Shown here: in pieces, positions 17,442-27,124 of the stretch | How the letters are laid out: the number at the start of each line of letters is the position of its first letter | Numbering within the stretch: position 1 is the first letter of the stretch | DNA from: an uncultured Duncaniella sp. | GTDB lineage: Bacteria > Bacteroidota > Bacteroidia > Bacteroidales > Muribaculaceae | Assembly (NCBI GenBank): GCA_910586305.1 | Contig: CAJUGS010000012.1 | Location: 1-64,000, forward strand | Direction of reading: 5' to 3' | Length of the DNA stretch: 64,000 nt | Translations under genes and position numbers: made by a program | The notes under the pieces: generated by a model | Databases searched by the model: none | What the model was told of the DNA's origin: nothing | Seen by the model: the letters and a program-made list of their open reading frames with translations, nothing else

Positions 17442-18875
17442 CTATGGAAGTTGCTTCAGGTAGGCGTCAATGGCAGCGGCTGTGTCGCGGCCCGATGCTA
17501 TGCAGCGTACAACCAGTGATGCGCCGGTAGCAACGTCGCCGGCCGCGAACACACCTGGAATATCGGTGGCATGGGTCGAGGGGTCTGTCTTCACATTGCC
17601 TCTGGCATCCTTCTCTACCCCGAGAGCGTCTATGAGCCCCTCGGCCACCGGCTTTGTGAAGCCCATGGCGAGAAGTACGAGGTCGGCCTCGATTGCTTCT
17701 TTGCGTCCGGTGTGGACGATGTTCATGCGTCCCGACTCGGAATCTTTTTCCCAGACAACTTCCTCCACTTCCACCTGTCTCACATGGCCGTCGGTATCGC
17801 CCGTGAAACGCCGTGTGTCGAGAAGCCAGCGGCGTTCACAGCCTTCGAGGTGACTGCTGGAGGTTTTGAGTACGACAGGCCAGTAGGGCCACGGAGTTTC
17901 CGGGTTTTCCCCTACGGGAGGTTTCGGCATGATTTCAATCTGTGTCACCGACAGTGCCCCTTGCCGGCGGGCGGTGCCCACGCAGTCACTGCCTGTGTCG
18001 CCGCCGCCTATCACCAGCACCTTCTTTCCCGATGCGGTGATGCGCTCGGCCGGGTCAACCGAGACTCCGGCGTTTATGCGGTTCTGCTGGCGGAGGAAGT
18101 CAAGGGCAAAGTGTATACCCTTGAGATTTCGCCCTTCCACCGGGAGGTCGCGGGGCACTTCGGCACCAATGGCAAGACACACGGCCTCATACTCCTTGAG
18201 CAGTTCTTCGGCTGTGATGTCGGTGCCGGCGCAGACTCCACACTTGAATTCTATCCCTTCTTCTCGGAGAAGAGCCAGGCGTCGGTCGATGATGTTTTTG
18301 TTGAGCTTGAAGTCTGGTATGCCGAAGCGGAGCAGGCCGCCAGGAGCCTCGTTTTTCTCAAACACGGTGACGGTGTGTCCTTTGCGGTTGAGGCGATTGG
18401 CCGCTGCGAGGCCTGCCGGTCCCGAGCCTATCACGGCCACCCGTTTTCCTGTGCGGTGGCGGGGAGGTCGGGGCGTGACAAATCCTTCCTCGAAGGCGCG
18501 TTCCACAATGGCGGCTTCATTCTCGCGTATTGTCACAGGTTCGTGTTCCTTGTTGAGCACACACCCTTTCTCGCAGAGGGCCGGGCAGACACGTCCTGTG
18601 AATTCCGGAAAGTCGTCGGTCATGGTGAGTAGTGTGTAGGCTCCTTTGATATCGTTCTTGTAGAGCCGGTCTTGCCATTCGGGCTGGCGGTTGCCCAGCG
18701 GACAGCTCCAGTGGCAGAAGGGGACTCCGCAGTCCATGCACCTCGATGCCTGGAGCCGGCGGTCTTCCGAATTGAGTGTCTGTTCCACCTCTCCGTAGTC
18801 GGCTATGCGGTCATGCACGGGGCGATAGCCTGCCTCTTTGCGCGGAATGGTGAGGAATGCTTTGGGATTTCCCAT
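17442..18875 (-). CDS. gltD: Glutamate synthase small subunit
   Basis: A 477-residue FAD/NADPH subunit that supplies electrons to GltB. The N-terminal Fe-S region has CMDCGVPFCHWSCP and CPALCEKGC. FAD binding is at VAVIGSGPAGLAAA and NAD(P)H binding at VLVIGGGDTGSDC, with a C-terminal GVFAAGDVATGASLVV closing the FAD site. The length is standard. It begins 49 bases after gltB ends, in the operon amt-gltB-gltD, and ends at a strong hairpin. Confidence 0.95.
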   Translation of the reverse strand: MGNPKAFLTIPRKEAGYRPVHDRIADYGEVEQTLNSEDRRLQASRCMDCGVPFCHWSCPLGNRQPEWQDRLYKNDIKGAYTLLTMTDDFPEFTGRVCPALCEKGCVLNKEHEPVTIRENEAAIVERAFEEGFVTPRPPRHRTGKRVAVIGSGPAGLAAANRLNRKGHTVTVFEKNEAPGGLLRFGIPDFKLNKNIIDRRLALLREEGIEFKCGVCAGTDITAEELLKEYEAVCLAIGAEVPRDLPVEGRNLKGIHFALDFLRQQNRINAGVSVDPAERITASGKKVLVIGGGDTGSDCVGTARRQGALSVTQIEIMPKPPVGENPETPWPYWPVVLKTSSSHLEGCERRWLLDTRRFTGDTDGHVRQVEVEEVVWEKDSESGRMNIVHTGRKEAIEADLVLLAMGFTKPVAEGLIDALGVEKDARGNVKTDPSTHATDIPGVFAAGDVATGASLVVRCIASGRDTAAAIDAYLKQLP

Positions 18876-18924
18876 ATATGGTGTTGATTCTTTATATATT
18901 CGACAAATCGTTGTATATTAAGGC

Positions 18925-21900
18925 TCAGTCTGTCTGCATGGAGGCGATTCGGCGGGCAAGGGCGGCCGCTTTTTCGTCGTGGAGCACTTTCTTGTATTCT
19001 ATCGGAATGACCTTGATGAACTGTCCCACGTATGTGTCCCAGTCGTCAAGCATCCGTCCCGCCAGGGGTGAACGGGTGTGCTTGTAGTGGGCCGATATTA
19101 GGCGGTGGAGTTCGCGGTTGTCGGCGCGGTCGTCTATGAGCGACAGTTCCACCATCTCCATGTTGCAGAAGTAATCGAAGTCGCCTGACGGGTCCCAGAC
19201 ATATGCCACCCCGCCACTCATTCCGGCGGCGAAGTTGCGGCCTGTAGAGCCGAGCACCACGGTGCGCCCTCCTGTCATGTATTCACAGCAATGGTCGCCC
19301 ACTCCTTCTACTACGGCTGTAGCTCCCGAGTTGCGCACACAGAATCTCTCGCCAACACGTCCGTTGATGTAGATTTCGCCAGATGTGGCGCCATAGAGCA
19401 GGGTGTTGCCGGCAATGATGTTATCCTCGGGCGCAAAGTTTGATCCTGTCGGAGGCACTATCACTATCCTTCCGCCCGAGAGACCTTTGCCGACATAATC
19501 GTTGGCATCGCCTTCAAGACGGAATGTTATACCGTGGGCCAGAAACGCGCCGAAGCTCTGTCCGGCCGAACCTTTGAACGTACATTCTATTGTGTCGTCA
19601 GGAAGTCCGGCATCACCATATTTTGAGGCTATCTCGCCCGATAGCATTACGCCTGTCGAGCGGTTGGTGTTGTTGATGGGAAATTCAAGCTCCACGGGCA
19701 TCCCCTGCATTATGGCCGGGTAGGCGCGGGCTATGATTTCTCGGTCGAGCACATGGGCTATCTCGTGGGTCTGGGTGCAGACGTTTCTTGTTGCGTTTGT
19801 GGCGGCCTCTTCAGGCACGTAGAGTATGCGCGAGAGGTCGAGGCCGGGGGCTACGGTGTCGCGCAGCTCTCTCTTTACCTCAAGCAGGTCGGCACGGCCT
19901 ATGAGTTCGTCGAGCGAGCGCACTCCGAGAGACGCCATTATCTCGCGGATCTCACGGGCAAGGAATGTGAAGAAGTTGACCACGTATTGCGAGCGTCCGG
20001 TGAACCGTCGGCGCAATTCCTCGTTCTGTGTGGCCACGCCGACGGGGCAGGTGTTGAGATGGCATTTGCGCATCATGACGCATCCGAGTACAATGAGCGC
20101 GCTGGTGGCAAAGCCAAATTCCTCGGCTCCGAGCATCGCCATTATCACCACGTCGCGTCCGGTCTTTAGCTGACCGTCGGCCTGGAGTTTCACCTGTCCG
20201 CGCAGATTGTTTATGACGAGGGTCTGCTGTGTCTCGGATAGGCCTATCTCCACAGGTACCCCTGCATAGTGGATGGAGCTTGCAGGCGATGCGCCTGTGC
20301 CGCCGTCGCTTCCGCTGATGGTGATGAGGTCGCTCTTGGCCTTGGCCACGCCGGCTGCGATAGTTCCGACGCCGCTCTCGGCGACGAGTTTCACGCTGAC
20401 ATTGGCCCGTGGATTGACATTCTTGAGGTCAAATATGAGTTGCGCCAGGTCCTCGATAGAGTAGATGTCGTGATGGGGTGGGGGAGAGATGAGGGAAATA
20501 CCGGGTATTGAGTGGCGCGTCCGTGCTATAATTTTGTCGACTTTGAAGCCGGGAAGCTGTCCTCCCTCACCGGGCTTTGCACCTTGGGCCACCTTGATCT
20601 GTATCTCGTCGGCATTGACAAGATACTCTGTCGTGACACCGAAGCGTCCCGAGGCAACCTGCTTGATGGCCGACCGGGCCGAAGATCCGTCGGGGCGTGT
20701 GGCAAAACGTTCTGGGTCCTCGCCACCCTCGCCTGTGTTAGAGCGTGCGCCAATGGCGTTCATGGCTATTCCGAGGGCCTCGTGGGCTTCACGGCTGATG
20801 GAGCCGAACGACATGGCCCCTGTGACAAAGCGGCGCATGATGGCTCTCTCGTCTTCCACCTCTTCGAGCGGAATCGGTGTCGAAGCCTTGAACGTGAGGA
20901 AGTCTCGAATAAAGATGGGATCCGGCTTGTTGTCCACCAGCGATGTGTACTCCTTGAATTTCTTATAGCTTCCAAGGCGCGTCGCAAGCTGGAGCGTGGC
21001 TATGGTCTCGGGGTTCCATGCATGGCGTTCGCCGTCTTTGCGGAATGAGTAGTGGCCCGTGAACGGGAGCGGAGCCTCGGTGTCAAAATCTTCCGAGAAG
21101 GCCTCGCGGTGGGCGGCGATGATACCTTCGGCAAGGCCGTCGAGACCTATTCCGGAGATGCGGCTGACCGTAGATCCGAAATATGTGTCGCAGAGCGATT
21201 CGGAGAGGCCTACGGCTTCGAAAAGTTCAGCGCCTTTATAGGACGTGAGTGTGGATATGCCCATTTTTGACATCACTTTAAGTAGCCCCTTGTCAACAGC
21301 TTTGATGAAATTCTTCGAGGCGGTGTCAAAGTCGAGCTGAATTTCGTGGCGCTTCACCATATCGTCTATCACTGCGAATGCAAGATACGGGTTGATGGCC
21401 GATGCACCATATCCAACAAGCAGAGCGAAGTGCATCACCTCGCGTGCGTCGGCAGTCTCGACTATCAGGGCGGTCTGTACGCGTTTTTTCTTTTCGATGA
21501 GATGATGGTGTACGGCCGATGTCGCCATCAGTGCTGGTATGTGGGCATTGTCGGCATCCACGCCCCTGTCGCTGAGTACAACGTAGTTGCAGCCTTCGTC
21601 GACAGCCTTCTCGGCCTCTTCGCAGAGACGCTGTATGGCATTGCGCAGCCCCTCTTCGCCATCACGTGCCGGAAATGTCATTGCGAGTTTGCGGGTGTTG
21701 AAACCCTTGTAGCGCAGGTTGCAGAGCAGGTCGAGTTCGCGGTTGGTGATGATGGGGCGTTTCAGAAGCACCATCTTGCACATTTCGGGCGAAAGTTCCG
21801 TGAGCGACAGTTTCACCGCACCGATATAGCTGTCGAGGCTCATTACAAGTTCCTCGCGCAGAGGGTCGATGGGCGGATTGGTGACCTGTGCGAAATGTTG

Positions 21901-23433
21901 GCGGAAGTAATTGTAGAGCAGTTGCGGATGCGAAGAGAGTGGAGCGATGGGGGTGTCCTTTCCCATGGAATTGACAGGTTCCTTGGCATCGGTGACCATA
22001 GGTGTCATGATTTTTTCTACCTCCTCGCGGTTGTAGTAGAACGAGTGGAGCAGACGTTCGAAGGAGTCGACCGAGTTTTCCACCTTGCGTCCCGACGAAA
22101 TGGAGTCCAGACTGATGCGGTTGCGCGACAGCCAGTCGCGGTAGGGGAACTCTGACGCGAGTTTCTCTTTGAGTTCGGCATCATGATAGATTTTTCCCTC
22201 CTCCATATCCACCATTAACATCTTGCCGGGACGCAGGCGTCCTTTCTCGCGGATTTCCGATGCTTCGAACGGTAGTACTCCAGTTTCTGAGGCCAGGACC
22301 ACAGTGTCGTTATTGGTGATGAGATATCGTGCCGGACGCAAGCCGTTGCGGTCAAGCATACCGCCGGCATATCGGCCGTCGGAGAAGAGAAGCGCGGCCG
22401 GTCCGTCCCATGCTTCCATGAGTATGGAGTGGTATTCGTAGAACGCCTTCAGTTCGGGCGATATGGGATTCTTGTCGTTGAACGATTCCGGCACAAGCAT
22501 TGCAAGTGCGTGGGGAAGGCTCATTCCGGCCATCACGAAGTATTCGAGTACGTTGTCGAGCGAGGCCGAGTCGCTCATTCCCGGCTGGCAAACGGGTATC
22601 ATGTCGCGGTTTTCAAACGGAGTGGCCTTGAGCATCGACTCGCGGGCCTTCATCCACAGACGGTTGCCCTGGATTGTGTTGATTTCGCCATTGTGGCCGA
22701 GCATACGGAACGGCTGGGCAAGCGACCAGGTGGGGAATGTGTTGGTGGAGAAACGCGAGTGTACAAGGACCATGGCCGATGTAAACCGTGGATTCATCAA
22801 GTCGGGATAGTAGTAGCGCAGCTGCAGGCTGGATAGCATACCTTTGTAGACAATCACACGCGAGGACAGAGAGACGATGTAGAAAGCGTCCTTGCCCTGC
22901 ATGGAGCTTTCGGCAATTTTCTTTTCCACGGCCTTGCGGAGAAGGTAGAGGCGTATCTCTATGGGGCGGTCGCTATCCTCGTCGCTCACGAATATCTGTT
23001 TTATCACAGGCTCGGCAGCGCGGGCCACTGTGCCGAGCTGTTCGTTGTTGACGGGAACATCTCTCACAGCCATAAGTTTCAGTCCCAGTTCCAGAGCCTC
23101 GCGCTCTATGAGGTCGAGCATCATCTGTCGCGATTCTTCTTCATGTGGAAGGAAGACAAGTCCTGTGCCGTAGCGGCCTTTTTCCGGCACGGGGATACCC
23201 TGGAGAAGAATGAATTCGTGGGGCACCTGCACCATTATACCGGCACCGTCGCCGGTCTTGGGGTCGGCGCCTTCGGCACCGCGGTGCACCATGTGTTCGA
23301 GCACCTGGAGCCCCTGCTCCACAAGTCGGTGGCTTTTGAGGCCCTTGACATTGACAAGCAGGCCAACGCCACAGGCATCTCTCTCGTTGCGGGGATCATA
23401 GAGTCCCCGCGCTTTCATCTGAGGTATAAGCAT
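18925..23433 (-). CDS. gltB: Glutamate synthase large subunit
   Basis: A 1502-residue enzyme that makes glutamate from glutamine and 2-oxoglutarate. The start ATG 23433 gives a 20-residue propeptide ending NERDA before the nucleophile Cys21 (CGVGLLVNVKG), as in class II amidotransferases. The domains follow in the usual order: glutaminase (about 21-420), central domain, FMN-binding synthase domain (GEGGEDPER, GAKPGEGGQLPG, SGSDGGTGASP), a cysteine cluster near CVMMRKCHLNTCPVG for the 3Fe-4S centre, and the C-terminal GxGxG helix (GDHCCEYMTGG). It lies 13 bases after amt, so ammonium uptake and assimilation are coupled. Confidence 0.96.
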   Translation of the reverse strand: MLIPQMKARGLYDPRNERDACGVGLLVNVKGLKSHRLVEQGLQVLEHMVHRGAEGADPKTGDGAGIMVQVPHEFILLQGIPVPEKGRYGTGLVFLPHEEESRQMMLDLIEREALELGLKLMAVRDVPVNNEQLGTVARAAEPVIKQIFVSDEDSDRPIEIRLYLLRKAVEKKIAESSMQGKDAFYIVSLSSRVIVYKGMLSSLQLRYYYPDLMNPRFTSAMVLVHSRFSTNTFPTWSLAQPFRMLGHNGEINTIQGNRLWMKARESMLKATPFENRDMIPVCQPGMSDSASLDNVLEYFVMAGMSLPHALAMLVPESFNDKNPISPELKAFYEYHSILMEAWDGPAALLFSDGRYAGGMLDRNGLRPARYLITNNDTVVLASETGVLPFEASEIREKGRLRPGKMLMVDMEEGKIYHDAELKEKLASEFPYRDWLSRNRISLDSISSGRKVENSVDSFERLLHSFYYNREEVEKIMTPMVTDAKEPVNSMGKDTPIAPLSSHPQLLYNYFRQHFAQVTNPPIDPLREELVMSLDSYIGAVKLSLTELSPEMCKMVLLKRPIITNRELDLLCNLRYKGFNTRKLAMTFPARDGEEGLRNAIQRLCEEAEKAVDEGCNYVVLSDRGVDADNAHIPALMATSAVHHHLIEKKKRVQTALIVETADAREVMHFALLVGYGASAINPYLAFAVIDDMVKRHEIQLDFDTASKNFIKAVDKGLLKVMSKMGISTLTSYKGAELFEAVGLSESLCDTYFGSTVSRISGIGLDGLAEGIIAAHREAFSEDFDTEAPLPFTGHYSFRKDGERHAWNPETIATLQLATRLGSYKKFKEYTSLVDNKPDPIFIRDFLTFKASTPIPLEEVEDERAIMRRFVTGAMSFGSISREAHEALGIAMNAIGARSNTGEGGEDPERFATRPDGSSARSAIKQVASGRFGVTTEYLVNADEIQIKVAQGAKPGEGGQLPGFKVDKIIARTRHSIPGISLISPPPHHDIYSIEDLAQLIFDLKNVNPRANVSVKLVAESGVGTIAAGVAKAKSDLITISGSDGGTGASPASSIHYAGVPVEIGLSETQQTLVINNLRGQVKLQADGQLKTGRDVVIMAMLGAEEFGFATSALIVLGCVMMRKCHLNTCPVGVATQNEELRRRFTGRSQYVVNFFTFLAREIREIMASLGVRSLDELIGRADLLEVKRELRDTVAPGLDLSRILYVPEEAATNATRNVCTQTHEIAHVLDREIIARAYPAIMQGMPVELEFPINNTNRSTGVMLSGEIASKYGDAGLPDDTIECTFKGSAGQSFGAFLAHGITFRLEGDANDYVGKGLSGGRIVIVPPTGSNFAPEDNIIAGNTLLYGATSGEIYINGRVGERFCVRNSGATAVVEGVGDHCCEYMTGGRTVVLGSTGRNFAAGMSGGVAYVWDPSGDFDYFCNMEMVELSLIDDRADNRELHRLISAHYKHTRSPLAGRMLDDWDTYVGQFIKVIPIEYKKVLHDEKAAALARRIASMQTD

Positions 23434-23446
23434 ATAGTGTTTTGAT

Positions 23447-24871
23447 TCAGTTTTCTTCGGTTGAACGTATCCAGTCGCTCTCTGACGGCAGTTCCATGGC
23501 GACAGCGTTGTCATACTCCTCTCCGTGCTGCGATGCATCGAGACCCACACGCTCGTTCCAGCGGCTCACACGCATCGGCACTATCTTGTCGGTGAGCCAA
23601 TAGAGTCCCCAACTCATGGCAAAGGTGTAGACAAATACCCCGCCCATCACAATGACATGGTTCAGAAAGAACTCTCCGCGACCGATCATGTCGGGGTTAC
23701 TCTCGGCAAAGAAGTCGTAGGCAAATATGCCAGTGAGCAGTGTGCCGATGATTCCTCCGAGTCCGTGGGTCGGGAACACGTCGAGAGCGTCGTCGAGTAC
23801 TCGCGAATAGCTCTTCCACGACACTGCAAGGTTGCAGCACACGGTGATGAAGAATGATATGAAAATGCTCTCGCCGGCGGTGACCCATCCCGCACACGGT
23901 GTGATGGCAACAAGGCCCACCACGGCGCCGATTGCTGCACCCATGGCAGATGGTTTTCGTCCGCGCAGGGCATCGAGGGTTATCCAGGCCACCATGGCAG
24001 TGGCGGCAGCAGTGTTGGTGTTGAGAAATGCAGAGATTGCTATACCGTCGGCTGCAAGCGAGGATCCGCCGTTGAATCCGAACCATCCAAGCCAAAGGAG
24101 GGCGGCGCCGAGAAGTACGAAAGGCACGTTGGCCGGTTTGCTTCCTTCGATGGCATCGCGTCTTTTACCGAGAAATATCGCCCCGGTGAGTGCTGCTATA
24201 CCGGAGGCGGCGTGGACTACGATTCCGCCTGCATAATCATGTACGTGTAGCATTCCGAACAGGCCTTCTGGATGCCACGTGCAGTGGGCCAGCGGACAGT
24301 AGACCACCACGGTCCAGAGCATCATAAACAGTAGATAGCCTGCAAAATGGACACGCTCGGCAAAGGCTCCGGTGATGAGCGACGGTGTGATAATGGCAAA
24401 TTTCATCTGGAACAGGGCGAAAAGTGCCAGAGGGATGGTGGTGGTGACGAGTCCTATCTGTGATGTCTCGCCTGCAGGGTCGGTGATATTTCTCACACCC
24501 ACGTTGCGCATCATGAAGAAGTCGCTCGGATCTCCTATGATATGGCCTATGTCGTTGCCAAAGGCCAGGCCGAAACCGAATACTACCCAGACCACGCTAA
24601 CGAATCCCATCACTATGAAGCTTTGTAGCATTGTGGATATCACATTCTTCTTTCGCACCATACCACCGTAGAAAAACGACAGACCCGGTGTCATCATGAG
24701 AACAAAAATGGTTGCTGTAATCATCCAGGCCACATTAGCCCAGATATGGTCGCCCGGGAGGTCGTATTGACCCTCCTGCACATCGGTTCTAAGCCCGATC
24801 ACACTAACCGCTACCAGTGCGATTAATACTGCCAGCCACCCGGGGTTGACGTTTCGTCCGTTGACCTTCAT
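23447..24871 (-). CDS. amt: Ammonium transporter Amt
   Basis: A 474-residue multi-spanning protein with about eleven hydrophobic segments. Family marks include MTPGLSFFYGGMVRKKNV and the two pore histidines, one in CPLAHCTWHPEGL and one in DVFPTHGLGGIIG. The N-terminus may carry a first segment that is cleaved or retained. It leads the operon amt-gltB-gltD. No P-II (glnK) gene is next to it, which is unusual for amt genes in many bacteria. The leader is about 67 nt. Confidence 0.94.
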   Translation of the reverse strand: MKVNGRNVNPGWLAVLIALVAVSVIGLRTDVQEGQYDLPGDHIWANVAWMITATIFVLMMTPGLSFFYGGMVRKKNVISTMLQSFIVMGFVSVVWVVFGFGLAFGNDIGHIIGDPSDFFMMRNVGVRNITDPAGETSQIGLVTTTIPLALFALFQMKFAIITPSLITGAFAERVHFAGYLLFMMLWTVVVYCPLAHCTWHPEGLFGMLHVHDYAGGIVVHAASGIAALTGAIFLGKRRDAIEGSKPANVPFVLLGAALLWLGWFGFNGGSSLAADGIAISAFLNTNTAAATAMVAWITLDALRGRKPSAMGAAIGAVVGLVAITPCAGWVTAGESIFISFFITVCCNLAVSWKSYSRVLDDALDVFPTHGLGGIIGTLLTGIFAYDFFAESNPDMIGRGEFFLNHVIVMGGVFVYTFAMSWGLYWLTDKIVPMRVSRWNERVGLDASQHGEEYDNAVAMELPSESDWIRSTEEN

Positions 24872-24944
24872 ACCTGATTGAAATTATAATGTAAAATTAA
24901 AAAATGAGCCTAAACAATCTTTTTAAAAATCTTAAATGATGTTG

Positions 24945-24976
24945 CAAATGTAGAATAATGTTATTGAATATGCAAG
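24945..24976 (-). promoter_or_regulatory. Promoter of amt-gltB-gltD
   Basis: Minus strand CTTG (24976-24973), 20 nt, TACATTTG (24952-24945). Transcription is predicted to start near 24938. The surrounding 24872-25100 gap is very AT-rich and otherwise unremarkable. Confidence 0.6.
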
Positions 24977-25047
24977 AAAAATAGCAAAATTCTTTTCAAA
25001 TATTATAATTTGTAGAAAAAAGACAGATGGGCTGAGGCCTGTTGTTT

Positions 25048-25078
25048 TTTGTCAATAGGAAAATATGAGCTATATTTG
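25048..25078 (+). promoter_or_regulatory. Promoter of the glycan cluster
   Basis: TTTG (25048-25051), 19 nt, TATATTTG (25071-25078): a full consensus match. The predicted start near 25085 leaves about 16 nt before the glycosyltransferase ATG. Confidence 0.75.
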
Positions 25079-25100
25079 CATTACATAAAAAACATAAAGC

Positions 25101-26105
25101 ATGAATATTATCAGTGTGATAGTTCCGGTCTACAATACAGAGCGAGTACTTGAGAAATGTGTCGACAGTATTCTTGGCCAGAGTTTTCTCGATTTCGAAT
25201 TGATATTGGTTGATGACGGCAGTACTGATGGCTCGCCGGCAATATGTGACCGTTATGCCGAGGTGGATAATCGCGTGAAGGTGATTCATCTCACAAACGG
25301 AGGTGTTAGCCGGGCGAGAAACGTCGGTATGGATGCAGCAACGGGAGAATATATCTCTTTTGTTGATTCTGACGACTGGATTGATGTGCGGTATTTAGAA
25401 AAACTTTACGAATGTGTCGAGAAAAGCGGAATTCGTCCCGACCTTGTTACAAGTGGCATATATCGATGGAAGGGTGATTCTATAATTGAAAGTTCAGGTA
25501 TTCCGGACCGTAAGAACCGAATTTATAGTTTTAACATAGAGCAAGACTTGTTGGCCCAGATAGAGGAGAGTGTAATTACATTAGTCACATCAAAGCTCTA
25601 TCGTCGTGAATCTCTTATAAGGAATGGTATGAGGCTTGATGAGAAAATGCATTATGCCGAGGACCGCGATTTTAATGTAAGACTATTGAATGTTATTAAC
25701 AATTCTGTGTCTGTCAACTATATAGGATATAATTACAGGGTGGGACAGGAAAGTAGTCTCAGCACGTGTAAGATGGGATATAGTATAGAGGTTGATATTG
25801 ATTATTGGAACAAACTTTCGGCTCTGTTTGAAAACCGTGGCTTTGAATCTGCCCCGGTGGGGAGTATGCTTAATCGACGGTTGTTCTTCTTTTTCTCGGA
25901 TGCTTTTGTATCTTACGCTGTCGGTCACAGCTTAACGGATACATATAGATACATCCGGAATGTCATGGCGCGTCTGGAGGCAAAGAAACTGTCCGTATGT
26001 AATGACGTTGTGATTGAAGCTCCGGCTTATATGCGTTATGTGGTCTGTGGCCGCAAGTCATTCGCTGCTTCGGTTCTGTACAAACTACTAGCCTGGAAAT
26101 CTTAG
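25101..26105 (+). CDS. Family 2 glycosyltransferase
   Basis: A 334-residue GT-A fold glycosyltransferase, probably transferring a sugar in surface-glycan synthesis. The N-terminus is MNIISVIVPVYNTERVLEKC, followed by VDDGSTDGS and the metal-binding FVDSDDW at about residues 89-95. AEDRDFNVRL near 175-185 is the usual second acidic motif (ED). There is no membrane segment. Base composition is visibly more AT-rich than in flanking genes. It is followed after 4 bases by a broken acyltransferase gene, probably one transcript. Confidence 0.88.
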   Translation: MNIISVIVPVYNTERVLEKCVDSILGQSFLDFELILVDDGSTDGSPAICDRYAEVDNRVKVIHLTNGGVSRARNVGMDAATGEYISFVDSDDWIDVRYLEKLYECVEKSGIRPDLVTSGIYRWKGDSIIESSGIPDRKNRIYSFNIEQDLLAQIEESVITLVTSKLYRRESLIRNGMRLDEKMHYAEDRDFNVRLLNVINNSVSVNYIGYNYRVGQESSLSTCKMGYSIEVDIDYWNKLSALFENRGFESAPVGSMLNRRLFFFFSDAFVSYAVGHSLTDTYRYIRNVMARLEAKKLSVCNDVVIEAPAYMRYVVCGRKSFAASVLYKLLAWKS

Positions 26106-26109
26106 ACGA

Positions 26110-27124
26110 ATGGAACGGAAAGCTTGTCTTGACTACATCAGAATAATAGCCTGTATGATGGTTGTTATGATGCACTCGCCTATGCCGTTGCCGTCAGCTG
26201 TTGGAGGGAGCGTTTTTCTCTCGGCCGTAAGCTATATGTCCTCTCCTTGGTATAGGCCTCTTTTTCATGGTCAGCGGTGCGTTACTTTTACCATGCAAAT
26301 CCGGCTTGCGTGATTTTTTGAAAAAGAGACTTACAAAGGTAATTGTGCCGACGATAATATGGACATTATTCTACGTCATAGTCTCGGGACGATACGGGCA
26401 GCTTGAACGTCAGTTGTTGTCGATACCTTTTTCTCCACAGGGTTCCGGAGTGTTATGGTTCATGTATGTTCTTGTTGGTTTGTATCTGGTCACTCCTGTT
26501 TTGAGTGTCTGGATTGAACGGGCCTCGACACGTGCCATTGAGTTTTATTTGGCTTTATGGGCCGTCACGCTATGTTTCCCGTTGCTGTCTTTGGTTATTG
26601 ATGTCAATGAATCTGTGACCGGCCCGTTTTATTACTTTTCAGGATATATAGGTTACTATGTTTTGGGATATTATATGGTGAACAGACCGATTTCTATGCC
26701 CATGAGTCTTTTATCGGTTCTTTTTGTCATTGCTATTGTTGTACCTGTTGTTGTCAGATTTCTTGGAATACAGGTCGATTTTTACAGAGTGTTCTGGTAT
26801 CTGTCGATTTTTGTGGCCGTGATGTGTATGTTTTGGTTTAGGTTGTTGATGCTCTGTGGACGCAGGTCTTTTCCGTTGCTGACACTTGTGTCAAACCTGA
26901 CTTTTGGAATATACCTGTGTCATATTTTTATAATCCGTAATTTGTTGTGGCACACCGGGCTGGTGTCTTTCGAGGCTCCATATCCTCTGAGATGTATTGC
27001 TGTCTTTATTGTAGCTTTCACTATAAGCCTGTTGATATGCTGTATTATCAGCTGGTTGCCTTTCGGTAGATATATTATTGGTTATGACAATACAAGAAAA
27101 CATGATGGGAAGAAAAAGAATTGA
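26110..27124 (+). pseudogene. Acyltransferase_3 gene interrupted by a +1 frameshift
   Basis: Two reading frames together make one membrane O-acyltransferase (PF01757 type, about 337 residues). Frame one covers ERKACLDYIRIIACMMVVMM and MHSPMP, the family N-terminus with its H. Frame two resumes with GLFFMVSGALLLP and continues through eight or nine hydrophobic segments. The break is at 26248-26251: removing one G from the TTGG would restore SSP-C-IGLFFMVSG. This is therefore a single-base insertion, either a real mutation or an assembly error. Such enzymes acetylate surface sugars. The intact sequence elsewhere in the gene argues for a recent event. Confidence 0.82.

Noticed and set aside
17571..18632. 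353-codon plus-strand frame over gltD
   Set aside because: Shadow of gltD, which has intact FAD, NAD(P)H and Fe-S motifs.
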